This document shows, piece after piece, positions 8,695-18,610 of a stretch of DNA of 64,000 nucleotides (the stretch's first letter is position 1; each line of letters starts with the position of its first letter). The DNA comes from Yoonia sp. (GTDB lineage: Bacteria; Pseudomonadota; Alphaproteobacteria; Rhodobacterales; Rhodobacteraceae): contig NZ_JAGYJK010000002.1 in assembly GCF_018402175.1 (NCBI RefSeq), positions 27,517 through 91,516 of the forward strand, given 5' to 3'. The position numbers were made by a program, and so were the translations under genes. The notes under the pieces are model-generated. The model had not been told where the DNA came from. It did not search any database and worked only from the letters and a program-made list of their open reading frames with translations.

Positions 8695-11136
8695 TCAGGC
8701 TTTCATCCGCGCACCCGATGGATCGTAGAAGGGTTTCAACTGCGCCTCTGCTGCGACCTTGACCCCCATCACGTCAATCTCGTAGCGGCTGGCAAGCAGG
8801 TCATCCACGCTTTCGCCCGCGCAAGGCACATAGCCCATACCCAAGGCTGCGCCGACATGATGGCCATAGCCGCCAGAGCATAGGTACCCCACAACGCGCC
8901 CGTCACGCAGCACAGGTTCGTTGTGATACAGCAGCGGCGCGGGATCGGTCAGTTTGAACTGCAACAACCGCCGTGCCAGCCCCGCATCACGCTTGCGCAG
9001 CACTGCGTCGCGCCCGATGAAGGCAGGCTTGTCAGTCTTGACAGCAAAGCCAAGGCCCGCTTCCAGCACATGATCCTCGCAGGTGATGTCATGGCCGAAA
9101 TGGCGAAAGCCTTTTTCCATCCGTGCGGCATCCATCATATGCATTCCACACAGCTTTAGCCGCATGTCCTGCCCTGCGGCGTGCAGCACTTCAAACACAT
9201 GACCGGCCATGTCGGCGCTGACGTAAACCTCCCAGCCCAGCTCGCCGACATACGACACGCGATGCACGCGGGCCAGCGCCATGCCGATCTCGATCTCTTG
9301 CGCAGTGCCGAACGGGTTGTGATCGTTGGAAAAGTCGTTCGGCGACACTTTTTGCAGCAACGCACGGCTGTTCGGCCCCATCACGGCCAGCACGCCTTCG
9401 CCTGCGGTCACATCGGTGATGACCGCATTAAAATCGCCCAGGTTGCGCTGCATCCACGTCTGGTCTGCCAGCCGCGTCGCGGCAGGGGTCACGACCAGAT
9501 AGGCGGTTTCCGACAGGCGGGTCACGGTGACATCCGCCTCGATCCCCGCCTTGGCGTTCAGAAACTGGGCATAGACGATCCGGCCCACAGCCACATCCAT
9601 CTGCGCGCCGCAGATGTGGTTGAGGAAAGCGCAAGCATCGCGCCCTTCGACCCTGATCTTGCCAAAGGACGACATGTCATACATGCCAACATTGCCGCGC
9701 ACGGCGGCCAGTTCTGCCCCGACATTGCCAAAGAAATTCTGCCGCTGCCAAGAATAGGCGTAGGCCGGGGCTTGCCCCGGCGTGGCATACCAATTCGCCC
9801 TTTCCCAGCCCGCCAGTTCGCCCATGACAGCGCCCTGATCCAGCAAATGCCGGTGGAACGGCGTGCGCCTGATCCCGCGCGCGGTGGCTTTTTGACGGTA
9901 AGGGAAATGGTCCGCATAAAGCAGGCCCAGCGTTTCCTTGGAACGTTCGAACAGATAGGTCTTGTTGCCCTGAAACGGCTGCATCCGCGATATATCGACA
10001 TCGCCCAGATCGAATGGTTTTTCGCCCCCGTCCATCCATTGCGACAAAGCCATGCCAGCACCACCCGCAGACTGGATACCGATGGAATTGAAACCGGCGG
10101 CGACCCAGACATTGTCCATCTCTGGTGCAAGGCCCAGATGATAGGCGTCGTCGGGCGTGAAGCTTTCCGGTCCGTTGAAAAAGGTATGAATCCCCGCGCT
10201 GGCCAGCATCGGCATCCGGTTCACCGCCTGTTCAAGAATCGGCTCAAAATGGTCGAAATCCTCGGGCAGCTGGTCGAATTCGAAATCTTCGGAAATGCCC
10301 GCCATGCCCCAGGGTTTGGCATTGGGTTCGAACGCGCCCAGCATGATCTTGCCTGCGTCTTCCTTGTAATAGGCGCATTCATCCGGCACGCGCAGCACGG
10401 GCATCTGGGTCAGGCCGGGGATCGGCTCGGACACGATATAGAAATGTTCGCACGCATGCAGCGGGACGTTGACGCCCGCCATGCGGCCCACCTGATGGCC
10501 CCACATACCCGCGCAATTGACGACCATATCGCAGGTGATCTGGCCGACATCATCGCCGCTGGCCCAATCCACCGATGTGACCCGCCGCCCCACGCGGTTG
10601 ATCGCCGTAACCTTGGTCTGTTCGGCCACAATTGCTCCACGCATCCGCGCGCCTTTGGCCAGCGCCAGCGCGATATTGGCCGGATCGCCCTGCCCGTCCT
10701 TGGGCAGAAAGACGCCGGCGGTGACGCCGTCGATGTTCAGGTGGTGATAGCGGTTCTTGACCTCGGATGGTGAAATCTCCTCGATCTCTACCCCAAAGGC
10801 ACGGGCCATTCCGGCAGAGCGGAAAAGCTCCTCGCGCCTTTCGTCCGTCAGCGCCACGGTGATCGAGCCGACACGACGGAATCCCGTTGCAATGCCGGTT
10901 TCCGCCTCGAGCCCGCCGTAAAGCTGCTGGCTGTAATTGGCGAGCCGCGTCATGTTGGCGGTCGCGCGCAATTGCCCGATCAGGCCAGCGGCGTGCCACG
11001 TCGTGCCAGATGTCAGCTGCTTGCGTTCCAGCAGGACGACATCCTGCCAGCCCAGTTTGGTCAGGTGATAGGCGACCGAACAGCCGATCACCCCACCGCC
11101 GATAATCACCACGCGCGCATGTTTGGGCAGCATCAA
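8695..11136 (-). CDS. FAD-dependent oxidoreductase-GcvT fusion (dimethylglycine/sarcosine dehydrogenase type)
   Basis: An 813-residue flavoenzyme. Residues 1-400 are a DAO-type FAD domain (VVIIGGGVIGCSVAYHL; the TTWHAAG motif carries the histidine that binds FAD covalently in dimethylglycine and sarcosine dehydrogenases). Residues 430-800 are a GcvT-like tetrahydrofolate-binding aminomethyltransferase domain with the YVGELGWEVYV signature. Such fusions oxidatively demethylate N-methylglycines and pass formaldehyde to THF. The start codon overlaps the stop of the upstream homocysteine methyltransferase gene by four bases, implying translational coupling. With the neighbouring paralogue this suggests successive oxidation of dimethylglycine and sarcosine; which paralogue does which cannot be told. 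Confidence 0.88.
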   Translation of the reverse strand: MMLPKHARVVIIGGGVIGCSVAYHLTKLGWQDVVLLERKQLTSGTTWHAAGLIGQLRATANMTRLANYSQQLYGGLEAETGIATGFRRVGSITVALTDERREELFRSAGMARAFGVEIEEISPSEVKNRYHHLNIDGVTAGVFLPKDGQGDPANIALALAKGARMRGAIVAEQTKVTAINRVGRRVTSVDWASGDDVGQITCDMVVNCAGMWGHQVGRMAGVNVPLHACEHFYIVSEPIPGLTQMPVLRVPDECAYYKEDAGKIMLGAFEPNAKPWGMAGISEDFEFDQLPEDFDHFEPILEQAVNRMPMLASAGIHTFFNGPESFTPDDAYHLGLAPEMDNVWVAAGFNSIGIQSAGGAGMALSQWMDGGEKPFDLGDVDISRMQPFQGNKTYLFERSKETLGLLYADHFPYRQKATARGIRRTPFHRHLLDQGAVMGELAGWERANWYATPGQAPAYAYSWQRQNFFGNVGAELAAVRGNVGMYDMSSFGKIRVEGRDACAFLNHICGAQMDVAVGRIVYAQFLNAKAGIEADVTVTRLSETAYLVVTPAATRLADQTWMQRNLGDFNAVITDVTAGEGVLAVMGPNSRALLQKVSPNDFSNDHNPFGTAQEIEIGMALARVHRVSYVGELGWEVYVSADMAGHVFEVLHAAGQDMRLKLCGMHMMDAARMEKGFRHFGHDITCEDHVLEAGLGFAVKTDKPAFIGRDAVLRKRDAGLARRLLQFKLTDPAPLLYHNEPVLRDGRVVGYLCSGGYGHHVGAALGMGYVPCAGESVDDLLASRYEIDVMGVKVAAEAQLKPFYDPSGARMKA

Positions 11137-12005
11137 ATCACCTCATGTCCAGCATCAACAATCGCCTGCGCCAGTCGCGCGATATGGGCGGGGCCGACCT
11201 CGCAACAGCCGCCGACGATGGTGGCACCCTGTTCAATCCAGCCCAGCGCGAAATGGGCATAGGCATCGGGCCCCAGATCACGGCGCGCGGACAGCGCATC
11301 GACCGTGGGCTTGCTTTTTAGGAAATCCTTGGTGATCTGGGTGAACCCGTTGGCATAGGCCCCGAACGGCAGATCACCCTTGGCAAATGCCGCCATGGCG
11401 GCGGCCATCGCCTCTGGCGCGGAACAGTTCGCCAGCAGCGCGCTTGCGCCCTGCGCGGCCTCAAGCACATCGGCCACAGGCTCGCCTGACCGCAGGCGGC
11501 TGCCGTCCTCGTCATCCAAGGTCACCGACAACCAGACCGGTTTACCCAAAGGCAGGGTCGCCGCCAGCACCGCACGGGCATGGGCGACAGATGCGACGGT
11601 TTCGCACAGAAACAGATCAACGCGCGGCGCGATCAGCGCTGCCACCTCGGCATAGGCCGGCACGGCGATATCATGGGCGGGGTGGATATCGGGGCGGTAG
11701 CTGGCGATCAGCGGCCCAATGGACCCCGCGATGCGTCCACTGCCCAGCGCCTCGGTCAAAGCGGCGGCGATCAGATCGGCAAAGCGATCCTCGAGCCCCG
11801 TGCCTTCCAGCCTGTCGCGGTGGATGGCATAGGTATTGGTGGTCTGCACCGTAGCCCCCGCAGCGCGGTAATCGGCATGGACCGCCGCCACCATGCCAGG
11901 ATGGTCGATCATGACCTGTGTGGACCAAAGCGGGGTTGGCGTTTCGCCCGACCGGCGGATCAGTTCCTGGCCCATACCGCCATCAAGAAGGGTGATTTTC
12001 GTCAT
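11133..12005 (-). CDS. Homocysteine S-methyltransferase family protein (BHMT/MmuM-like)
   Basis: A 290-residue zinc-dependent methyltransferase: LLDGGMGQELIRRSG at the N-terminus, one zinc cysteine in LLANCSAPEAM and the paired cysteines in IVGGCCEVGPAHI. It transfers a methyl group to homocysteine to form methionine; the donor could be glycine betaine (BHMT) or S-methylmethionine (MmuM). Its place between two dimethylglycine/sarcosine-type dehydrogenases favours glycine betaine, whose demethylation yields dimethylglycine. The ATG ending 12005 is chosen because it gives the family N-terminus; an open frame continues upstream but overlaps the preceding gene. Overlaps the next gene by four bases. 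Confidence 0.87.
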   Translation of the reverse strand: MTKITLLDGGMGQELIRRSGETPTPLWSTQVMIDHPGMVAAVHADYRAAGATVQTTNTYAIHRDRLEGTGLEDRFADLIAAALTEALGSGRIAGSIGPLIASYRPDIHPAHDIAVPAYAEVAALIAPRVDLFLCETVASVAHARAVLAATLPLGKPVWLSVTLDDEDGSRLRSGEPVADVLEAAQGASALLANCSAPEAMAAAMAAFAKGDLPFGAYANGFTQITKDFLKSKPTVDALSARRDLGPDAYAHFALGWIEQGATIVGGCCEVGPAHIARLAQAIVDAGHEVI

Positions 12006-12033
12006 TTTTTCTACCTGTTCCAAACTTTCAATA

Positions 12034-14477
12034 TCACGCCCTGATCCTTGCATTGGCAGGGTCCCACAACGGCGCATCTGGTTGCACCGTGGCGCTGACC
12101 TGCGTGCCGTAGATATCAATCGCAACCTTGGTGCCTGCCACCGCCAGATCGGCGCGCAGCATCCCGAGCGCGATAGATTTGCCCATTCGGTAGCCAAAGG
12201 CGCCTGACGTGGTTTCGCCCACGACGGCACCCTCATGCGAAATCGTCGCCATATATGGCGCATCATATGCGCCCGCATCATCCAGCACCAGCGTGGCAAA
12301 GCGTTTCGTCACGCCGCGCTGTTTTTCCGCCAGCAAGGCGGGTTTGCCGACAAAATCAGGTTTGTCAAAATTGATGAAACGGTCCAGCCCGCCTTCGAGC
12401 AAGGAGTAATCGGTGCTCAGGTCGCCTTTCCACGCGCGATAGCCTTTCTCGACCCGCAAGGCGTTCAACGCGAACATGCCAAAGGGGACAACCCCGCCTG
12501 CAAGGATCGCGTCATAGATCGCGGGCGCATCGGCATTGGCGCAATGCACCTCCCAACCCAGCTCGCCGGCGAAGGACACGCGCAGCAGGTGGCACGGCTT
12601 GCCGCAAACCTGCGCGTTCTGGAACGACAGCCAGGGCAGGGTCAGGTCGGCATCGGTCAGCGGTGCCAGAAGATCGCGCGCCTTGGGCCCGGTGACCAGC
12701 AGGCATTCGTATTGGTCGCTGCGATCCTGCACATGGACGCCATCGGGCAAGTCGCGCAACAGGACGTCGCGGTCATGCCACTGGGCCACCGATGCGGTGA
12801 TCAGCCAGATGTCATCATCGCTTTGCGGGATCACCGACATTTCCGTCAGGATACGGCCCCGATCATCGGGGAAATACGCAAGCCCCACCCGCCCCGGTTT
12901 GGGCAGGTTGGATGCGCTCAGCCGGTCCACATGCGCCCGCGCGCCTGGACCTGTCACCGCCAGACGGGTGAAACCGGAAATCGCAATGACACCCGCATGG
13001 TCGCGCACAGCGGCACATTCGGCGGCGATACGCGGCTGCCACGGACCAGCGCGGCCCCATGTCTGGGTGGCGTCCTCGGACAGGTCATCACCGGATTTTG
13101 CAAACCAATTGGCGCGTTCCCACCCGTTATACGCACCCATCACCCCGCCCAACGCCTTGATCCGTTCATGTAACGGCGACAGCCGCTGATCGCGGCCCGC
13201 AGGCCAGGCGTGATAGGGAAAATGCATCGCATATTCATGGCCATAGGTCTCGACCGCCTTGGCGTGGCAATACTCCTGACCTGTATAATCGGTATAGCGG
13301 CGCGGATCGCAGGACCACATGTCCCATTCAGGCTGGCCATCCACGATCCATTCCGCCGCCACCTTGCCCGCGCCACCGCCCTGGGTGATGCCAAAGGTAA
13401 AGACGCAAGCCTCATAGGCATTCTTGACCCCCGGCATCGGACCCAGCAAGGGCAGACCGTCCGGCGCATAGGGGATCGGGCCGTTGATGACGCGGCCCAC
13501 CCCTGCGGTGCCAAGAATCGGCACGCGAGCCATCGCATCTTCGATATACCATTCCAGCCGGTCCAGATCGTCGGGGTAAAGCTGGAAGCTGAAATCGTCG
13601 GGCTGCGGGTCGTCAGGCGTGACCCAATGCGCGCGGCAATTGCGCTCGTACGGGCCAAGGTTCAGCCCGTTCTTGTCCTGCCGCAGGTAATAGCTGCTGT
13701 CCACATCGCGCAGCAAAGGCACTTTGCGGCCATTAGCAGCGGTCCATTCCGCGAGCGCGGGGATTTCATCGGTCAGGAAATACTGGTGCGACATGGTCAC
13801 CATCGGCACGGTGCGCCCGCCATAGGGCTTGAACCATTCGCCGACGCGCTGCGCGTAGTAGCCCGCGGCGTTCACCACCTTTTCGCAAGCGATATCGCCC
13901 TTGTCGGTATGTACGATCCAGCCATCGAGTGTCTGCGTCACACCTGTCGCCGGGCAAAACCGTTCGATCCGCGCACCCATCTGCCGCGCGCCTTTGGCCA
14001 GCGCCTGCGTCAGCTGCGCGGGATCAATATCGCCGTCGTCAGGATCATAAAGCGCCCCTGCCAGATCATGGGTTTCAAGGAAGGGATAGGCGGCCTGTGC
14101 CTGATCCGGCGTCATCAGCGCAAGGTTCAAGCCCTGATAATTGCCCATCGCGCGCGCGCGCATAATTCCTGCATGCGTTCCTTTGAATGGGCCAGCCGAA
14201 TCGATCCGGTGACATGGTAGTTCATCGGATAATCGACCTCGGCGGCCAGCCTTTTATACAGAGACAGCGAATACCGCTGCATGTTCATCACCGCCCATGA
14301 CGTGCTGAAGGACGGACAATTGCCTGCCGCATGCCAGGTGGAGCCTGCGGTCAATTCGTTCTTTTCCAGCAGGACACAATCGGTCCAGCCCTTCTTGGCC
14401 AGATGATAGAGTGTCGATACGCCAACGACACCACCGCCGATAATGACCACGCGGGCCGAAGTGGGAAAATCGGACAT
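12034..14477 (-). pseudogene. FAD-GcvT fusion dehydrogenase, frameshifted in a CG repeat
   Basis: A second paralogue of the dimethylglycine/sarcosine dehydrogenase type, about 815 residues if intact. The N-terminal part (MSDFPTSARVVIIGGGVVG..., TAGSTWHAAG) reads from 14477; the rest (GNYQGLNLALM... to the GcvT end) reads in another frame. The break lies at an alternating CG tract of 12 bases, 14149-14160. Loss of one CG unit, or gain of one base, joins the frames exactly between KERMQEL and MGNYQG. Both domains are otherwise complete, with GELGWEVHCA near the C-terminus. It follows the XRE-cupin regulator by 13 bases and precedes the homocysteine methyltransferase. It may be phase-variable, newly broken, or a sequencing error. 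Confidence 0.82.
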
Positions 14478-14490
14478 GGGCGGCGCCTTT

Positions 14491-15063
14491 CTAATAAACG
14501 GGTGGAGAGATCACCCAGATGATCTCGCAGGTTTCGGGATAGGGGTTCGACCAGCGGAACAGATCGCCGCGCAGCCGGAAACTGTCGCCGGGGTTCAGCC
14601 GGAACAACGTGTCATCGATCCACAGATGAAAACGACCGGTGACGACATAGCCGATTTCCTGCGTCGGGCGACTGATTGGCCCGTCAAGACTGGACCCGGG
14701 CGCAAAGCGGCTATGGATCACCTCGAAATCATCGGTAAGATCAGGCGAGAGCAGCGCCTCGCTCAGACCCGGATTGCGGTTGCCAATAGGACGGCGGGCA
14801 TCGGCGCGCACGATCATGCCCGCCTCGCGTATATTCCCGCCAACCGCCAGCAGGCTTGAGGCAGACACATCCAGCACCTGCGCCAGCGCAGAGAGATCAT
14901 CAAGGGTTGCACTGGACAGGTCTCGTTCGACCTGACTCAGCCAGCCGACCGACCTGCCGACACGGTCCGCCAAGCCGGTCAGCGTCAGCCCGCGCGCCTT
15001 GCGCAGGGCGCGCAGATCGGCCCCTTGCAGGTCAAACGAAGCAGAGGCGTGAAAATCTTCCAT
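14491..15063 (-). CDS. XRE-type transcriptional regulator with cupin domain
   Basis: A 190-residue regulator: helix-turn-helix at residues 14-70 (LRALRKARGLTLTGLADRVG, GWLSQVERDLSSATLDDLSA) and a cupin sensor domain at about 115-185 (EIGYVVTGRFHLWIDDTLF, LNPGDSFRLRG). Members often control catabolic genes, with the cupin sensing a small molecule. It is first in the minus-strand methylamine/betaine module, 13 bases before the frameshifted dehydrogenase, so it is likely the local regulator. The ATG ending at 15063 is preferred over a TTG one codon upstream. Confidence 0.88.
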   Translation of the reverse strand: MEDFHASASFDLQGADLRALRKARGLTLTGLADRVGRSVGWLSQVERDLSSATLDDLSALAQVLDVSASSLLAVGGNIREAGMIVRADARRPIGNRNPGLSEALLSPDLTDDFEVIHSRFAPGSSLDGPISRPTQEIGYVVTGRFHLWIDDTLFRLNPGDSFRLRGDLFRWSNPYPETCEIIWVISPPVY

Positions 15064-15133
15064 CAATTTTCACGCTAGGGGGTTCGCGCCGTTCTGCAAA
15101 CGCCTTTTGCGCCAGAAAAGCGCCAATCCCCGA

Positions 15134-15165
15134 CATCTTCGGAGCCAAAATATCCCCGCCGGAGG
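15134..15165 (-). repeat. Intergenic GGATATTT/CTCGGAAGATG repeat, copy A
   Basis: Read on the minus strand this is GGGGATATTTTGGCTCCG followed by AAGATG, downstream of the fRMsr stop codon. It matches two other intergenic copies (15711 and 29482) over about 24 bases. Confidence 0.65.
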
Positions 15166-15195
15166 CTTGGCGCGGCCTTGGCCGCGGCAAATGCC

Positions 15196-15648
15196 TCAGC
15201 GCGCAAAAACGCTGTGCAGGATGACCATCAGGGCATCGGCATCCGTTTGGGTAAAGGCATCGGGCTGGTCGCTGTCGATATCGAACACCCCGATCAGCGC
15301 GCCACTGGCATCAAAGACAGGCAGCACGATTTCCGACCTTGTGCTGCTGGCACAGGCGATATGGCCGGGAAAAGCATCGACATCGGGCACCAGCTGAACC
15401 TCGCCCGTGCGCGCCGCCGCACCGCAGACGCCCCGCGCGAAGGGGATCACAAGGCAGCCATGCCCGCCCTGATAAGGGCCGATCTTGAGCAGGTCGGTCG
15501 CGACAACACGGTAAAACCCTGTCCAGTTGAACCGGTCGTCGCTGTGGTGGACCTCGCAAGCGACGGTGGCCATCAGGGCCACCTGATCAGTCTCGCCTTC
15601 GGTCAGGGATGCAATGGTTTGGTGCAGGGTCGGGTAATCAACGCGCAT
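15196..15648 (-). CDS. Free methionine-R-sulfoxide reductase (GAF domain)
   Basis: A 150-residue single-GAF-domain enzyme that reduces free methionine-(R)-sulfoxide. The three catalytic/resolving cysteines fall at 65 (GGHGCLVIPF), 75 (ARGVCGAAA) and 99 (GHIACASSTR), with the same 10- and 24-residue spacing as Cys84, Cys94 and Cys118 of the E. coli enzyme. The closing EIVLPVFDASGALIGVFDID is typical. It acts in the cytoplasm and probably receives electrons from thioredoxin. It stands alone between two copies of an intergenic repeat. Confidence 0.9.
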   Translation of the reverse strand: MRVDYPTLHQTIASLTEGETDQVALMATVACEVHHSDDRFNWTGFYRVVATDLLKIGPYQGGHGCLVIPFARGVCGAAARTGEVQLVPDVDAFPGHIACASSTRSEIVLPVFDASGALIGVFDIDSDQPDAFTQTDADALMVILHSVFAR

Positions 15649-15710
15649 GTTCTGTCCTGAATTGATGTTGCAGGGGGTTTTCCACCCCCCATGCCTGCGG
15701 CATGTCCCCC

Positions 15711-15735
15711 GGAGGATATTTATACTCGGATGATG
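15711..15735 (+). repeat. Intergenic GGATATTT/CTCGGAAGATG repeat, copy B
   Basis: GGAGGATATTTATACTCGG then ATGATG ends right at the thiolase stop codon, which is on the other strand. It is the same motif as copies A and C, with one substitution in the final AAGATG. Confidence 0.65.
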
Positions 15736-16896
15736 TTACGGGCGTTCGATGGCAATCGCCGTACCTTCGCCGCCGCCGATACAGATCGCGGCGATCCCGC
15801 GCCGCAATCCGCGGGTTTCCAGCGCGTTGAGCAAGGTCACGATGATCCGTGCGCCAGATGCGCCGATCGGGTGGCCCAGCGCGCAGGCGCCGCCGTTCAC
15901 GTTGATGCGGTCGCGGAGGATATTCATCTCGCGCATGAAGGCCATGGGCACGACGGCAAAGGCTTCGTTCACTTCCCACAGGTCGACGTCACCGGTGGAC
16001 CAGCCAAGACGGGCGAGCAGTTTTTGCGCGGCTGGCACTGGGGCCGTGGTGAACAGGCCGGGCGCCTGCGCGTGGCTGGCATGGCCCCTGATCCGCGCGC
16101 GGATGTTGGTGGCCCTGTCGCCGCGTACCAGCACGAGTGCGGCTGCGCCGTCGGAAATGCTGGATGCATTGGCCGCTGTCACTGTCCCGCCATCGCGGAA
16201 GGCGGGTTTGAGGGTGGGGATCTTTTCGGGCCGCGCCTTGGCGGGTTGTTCGTCAGCGGTGATCCTGACCTCGCCCGTGCGGGTTTTCAGCGTGACGGGG
16301 GTGATTTCACGGTCAAACGCACCGCTGTCCTGAGCCGCCAAGGCATTTGAGAGCGATTGCAGCGCATAATCGTCCTGTGCGGCCCGGGTGAATTGGTAGG
16401 TCGTCGCGCAATCCTCGGCAAAGGTACCCATCAGGCGGCCCTTGTCATAGGCGTCTTCCAGTCCGTCGAGAAACATGCTGTCGATCACCTGGGCATGCCC
16501 GATCCGCGCGCCGCTGCGCATTTTTGGCATCAAATACGGCGCGTTGGTCATGCTTTCCATGCCGCCTGCGATCATCACATCGGCACCACCTGCGGCGATC
16601 TGGTCAAAGGCAATCATCGCAGCTTTCATGCCCGATCCGCACATCTTGTTCAGCGTCGTGGCTGGCACCTCCTCGCCCAAGCCGCCCAGGAAGGCCGCTT
16701 GCCGTGCCGGCGCCTGCCCTTGACCGGCGGGCAAAACGCAGCCCATCAGAACCTCGTCCACCGTCGCCACACCAGCGTTTTCGAGCGCCGCCCGAATCGC
16801 TGCTCCGCCCAAGGTCGGCGCGTCCACATCGGCGAAAACGCCTTGAAAGCCGCCCATCGCTGTTCGCGCAGCCCCGCTGATCACAACATCCTGCAT
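15736..16896 (-). CDS. Acetyl-CoA C-acyltransferase (thiolase)
   Basis: A 386-residue thiolase. The nucleophilic cysteine is in TTLNKMCGSGMKA (about residue 88), the catalytic histidine in GGACALGHPIGASGAR and the second cysteine in AAICIGGGEGTA. It condenses or cleaves acyl-CoAs; the size and motifs fit acetyl-CoA acetyltransferase, but specificity is not certain. The ATG ending 16896 follows GAAAGG and gives the conserved start MQDVVISGAARTAMGGF; the longer reading upstream is not family-like. No PHB genes adjoin it, so it could serve either beta-oxidation or acetoacetyl-CoA formation. Confidence 0.92.
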   Translation of the reverse strand: MQDVVISGAARTAMGGFQGVFADVDAPTLGGAAIRAALENAGVATVDEVLMGCVLPAGQGQAPARQAAFLGGLGEEVPATTLNKMCGSGMKAAMIAFDQIAAGGADVMIAGGMESMTNAPYLMPKMRSGARIGHAQVIDSMFLDGLEDAYDKGRLMGTFAEDCATTYQFTRAAQDDYALQSLSNALAAQDSGAFDREITPVTLKTRTGEVRITADEQPAKARPEKIPTLKPAFRDGGTVTAANASSISDGAAALVLVRGDRATNIRARIRGHASHAQAPGLFTTAPVPAAQKLLARLGWSTGDVDLWEVNEAFAVVPMAFMREMNILRDRINVNGGACALGHPIGASGARIIVTLLNALETRGLRRGIAAICIGGGEGTAIAIERP

Positions 16897-17023
16897 TGGT
16901 GAACCTTTCACTGAGTGCGCCGAAACTATGCCCGCCGCGGCCAAAGGAAAACCCCCCAGTTTGCCGTTGCAGCCGCCCCCGATTGTCGTAGGGTCACGGC
17001 AGTATAGGCGGGGGAGACAGCAG

Positions 17024-18598
17024 ATGCGCGATTTTCACAAACCGGGCCGGTCGGCCGTTTACGCCACCAGTGGCATGTGTGCCACGTCGCATCCGCTGGC
17101 GGCCAAGGTCGCGGTGCAGATGCTGGAAGCAGGCGGCAATGCCGTAGATGCCGCCATCGCGGGGGCGGTGCTACTGGGGGTTTGCGAACCACAGATGACC
17201 GGCATCGGCGGCGATTGTTTCGTGCTGTTTACCCCCCCCGGCGAAGACCGCGTTCTGGCACTGAACGGATCGGGCCGCGCGCCTGCGGGGATCAATGCGG
17301 ATGCCTTGCGCGCCAAGGGGCAGGTGATCGCGCCTTACAGCGCCGATGCCGTCAGCCTGCCGGGCGCGGTCGATGCCTTTTGCCGTCTGTCCAAGGATTG
17401 GGGCAAGCTGGGGCTGAAGGCCGTGCTGGCCCCCGCGATTCATTATGCGCAAACCGGTGTGCCGGTAGCTGAGCGTGTCGCCTCTGACTGGGCCAAGGGC
17501 GATAGCAACCTGTCAGGCACAGCGCGCGATCTGTTCCTGCTGGGCGGCAAACCGCCCCGCCCCGGTCAGGTCTTTGCCGCACCGCGCCAGGCCGAAGCCT
17601 TGCGCCGCATCGCTCTGCACGGCCGCGCCGGTTTCTACGAGGGCGAGGTGGCCGAGGATATGGTCGCCGCACTGCGCGCGCAGGGTGGCACCCATACGCT
17701 GGAGGATTTTGCCACCACCGCTTGCGATTACACCGATCCGATTACGGGCGGCTATGGCGGGCTGGAATTGTGCGAGCATCCGCCGAACGGCCAAGGGGCG
17801 ACCGCGATCCTGCTTTTGAACATCCTCAAGCATTTCGACATCGCCGCGATGGACCCTTGGGGGGCTGCGCGTGCGCATATCGAGGCCGAGGCGACCAAGC
17901 TTGCTTATGACACGCGCAACCGCTTTCTGGCTGATCCGGGCTATATGACGCGGCTGGATCACATGACCGCGCCAGAAACAGCGGCCAAGCTGGCGGCGCT
18001 GATCGACCCCAAACGCGCCATGACTGCCGGATTGCCGGGGGCAGAGGCGGTGCATAAAGACACGATCTATATAACCGTTGTAGATAAGAACCGGATGGCC
18101 GTGTCGCTGATCTATTCGGTGTTCCATTCATTCGGGTCGGGTATCGCATCGGACAAGTACGGCATCCTGTTCCATAACCGTGGCGCGGGCTTTACCCTTG
18201 AACAGGGCCACCCGAACGAGGTGGCCGGCGGCAAGCGCCCGATGCACACCATCATTCCGGCGATGCTGAAAAAGGATGGCAAGGTCATGATGCCGTTCGG
18301 CGTCATGGGCGGGCAGTATCAGGCCACCGGCCATGCGCGGTTTGTGTCCAATGTCACCGATTTCGGCCTGTCGCCGCAGGCCGCGATCGACGCGCCACGC
18401 AGCTTTGCCGAAGGCAATGTGTTGAATGTCGAAAACGGCTATGACGATGCGGTGAAGGCAGAACTGGGCGCGATGGGCCATATTGTCCAGACCCCCGACA
18501 CCGCAATCGGCGGGTCACAGGCGATCCTGATCCATGCGGGTGGCCTGCTGGAAGGTGGCAGCGACCCGCGCAAGGATGGCTGCGCGCTGGGGTATTGA
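17024..18598 (+). CDS. Gamma-glutamyltransferase family protein
   Basis: A 524-residue N-terminal nucleophile hydrolase precursor. It shows the family start (ATSGMCATSHPLAAKVAVQML, GIGGDCFVLFTPP), the small-subunit beginning near KDTIYITVVDKN, where a threonine should be the autoprocessing nucleophile, and the downstream PFGVMGGQYQATGHARF motif. No signal peptide is seen at the chosen ATG, which follows GGGGGAGACAGCAG, so it is probably cytoplasmic, as in many roseobacter GGT-like enzymes. It may hydrolyse gamma-glutamyl compounds such as glutathione; exact substrate unknown. Transcribed divergently from the thiolase. Confidence 0.88.
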   Translation: MRDFHKPGRSAVYATSGMCATSHPLAAKVAVQMLEAGGNAVDAAIAGAVLLGVCEPQMTGIGGDCFVLFTPPGEDRVLALNGSGRAPAGINADALRAKGQVIAPYSADAVSLPGAVDAFCRLSKDWGKLGLKAVLAPAIHYAQTGVPVAERVASDWAKGDSNLSGTARDLFLLGGKPPRPGQVFAAPRQAEALRRIALHGRAGFYEGEVAEDMVAALRAQGGTHTLEDFATTACDYTDPITGGYGGLELCEHPPNGQGATAILLLNILKHFDIAAMDPWGAARAHIEAEATKLAYDTRNRFLADPGYMTRLDHMTAPETAAKLAALIDPKRAMTAGLPGAEAVHKDTIYITVVDKNRMAVSLIYSVFHSFGSGIASDKYGILFHNRGAGFTLEQGHPNEVAGGKRPMHTIIPAMLKKDGKVMMPFGVMGGQYQATGHARFVSNVTDFGLSPQAAIDAPRSFAEGNVLNVENGYDDAVKAELGAMGHIVQTPDTAIGGSQAILIHAGGLLEGGSDPRKDGCALGY

Positions 18599-18610
18599 AT
18601 GGCGGGGCGG

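Noticed and set aside
9181..10773. 530-codon frame antisense to the FAD-GcvT gene
   Set aside because: Shadow frame; the opposite strand encodes a full, motif-rich enzyme.
8695..14477. DMSP demethylase (DmdA) as identity of the GcvT-containing proteins
   Set aside because: DmdA is a stand-alone GcvT-like protein of about 370 residues; these are about 815-residue fusions with an N-terminal FAD domain.
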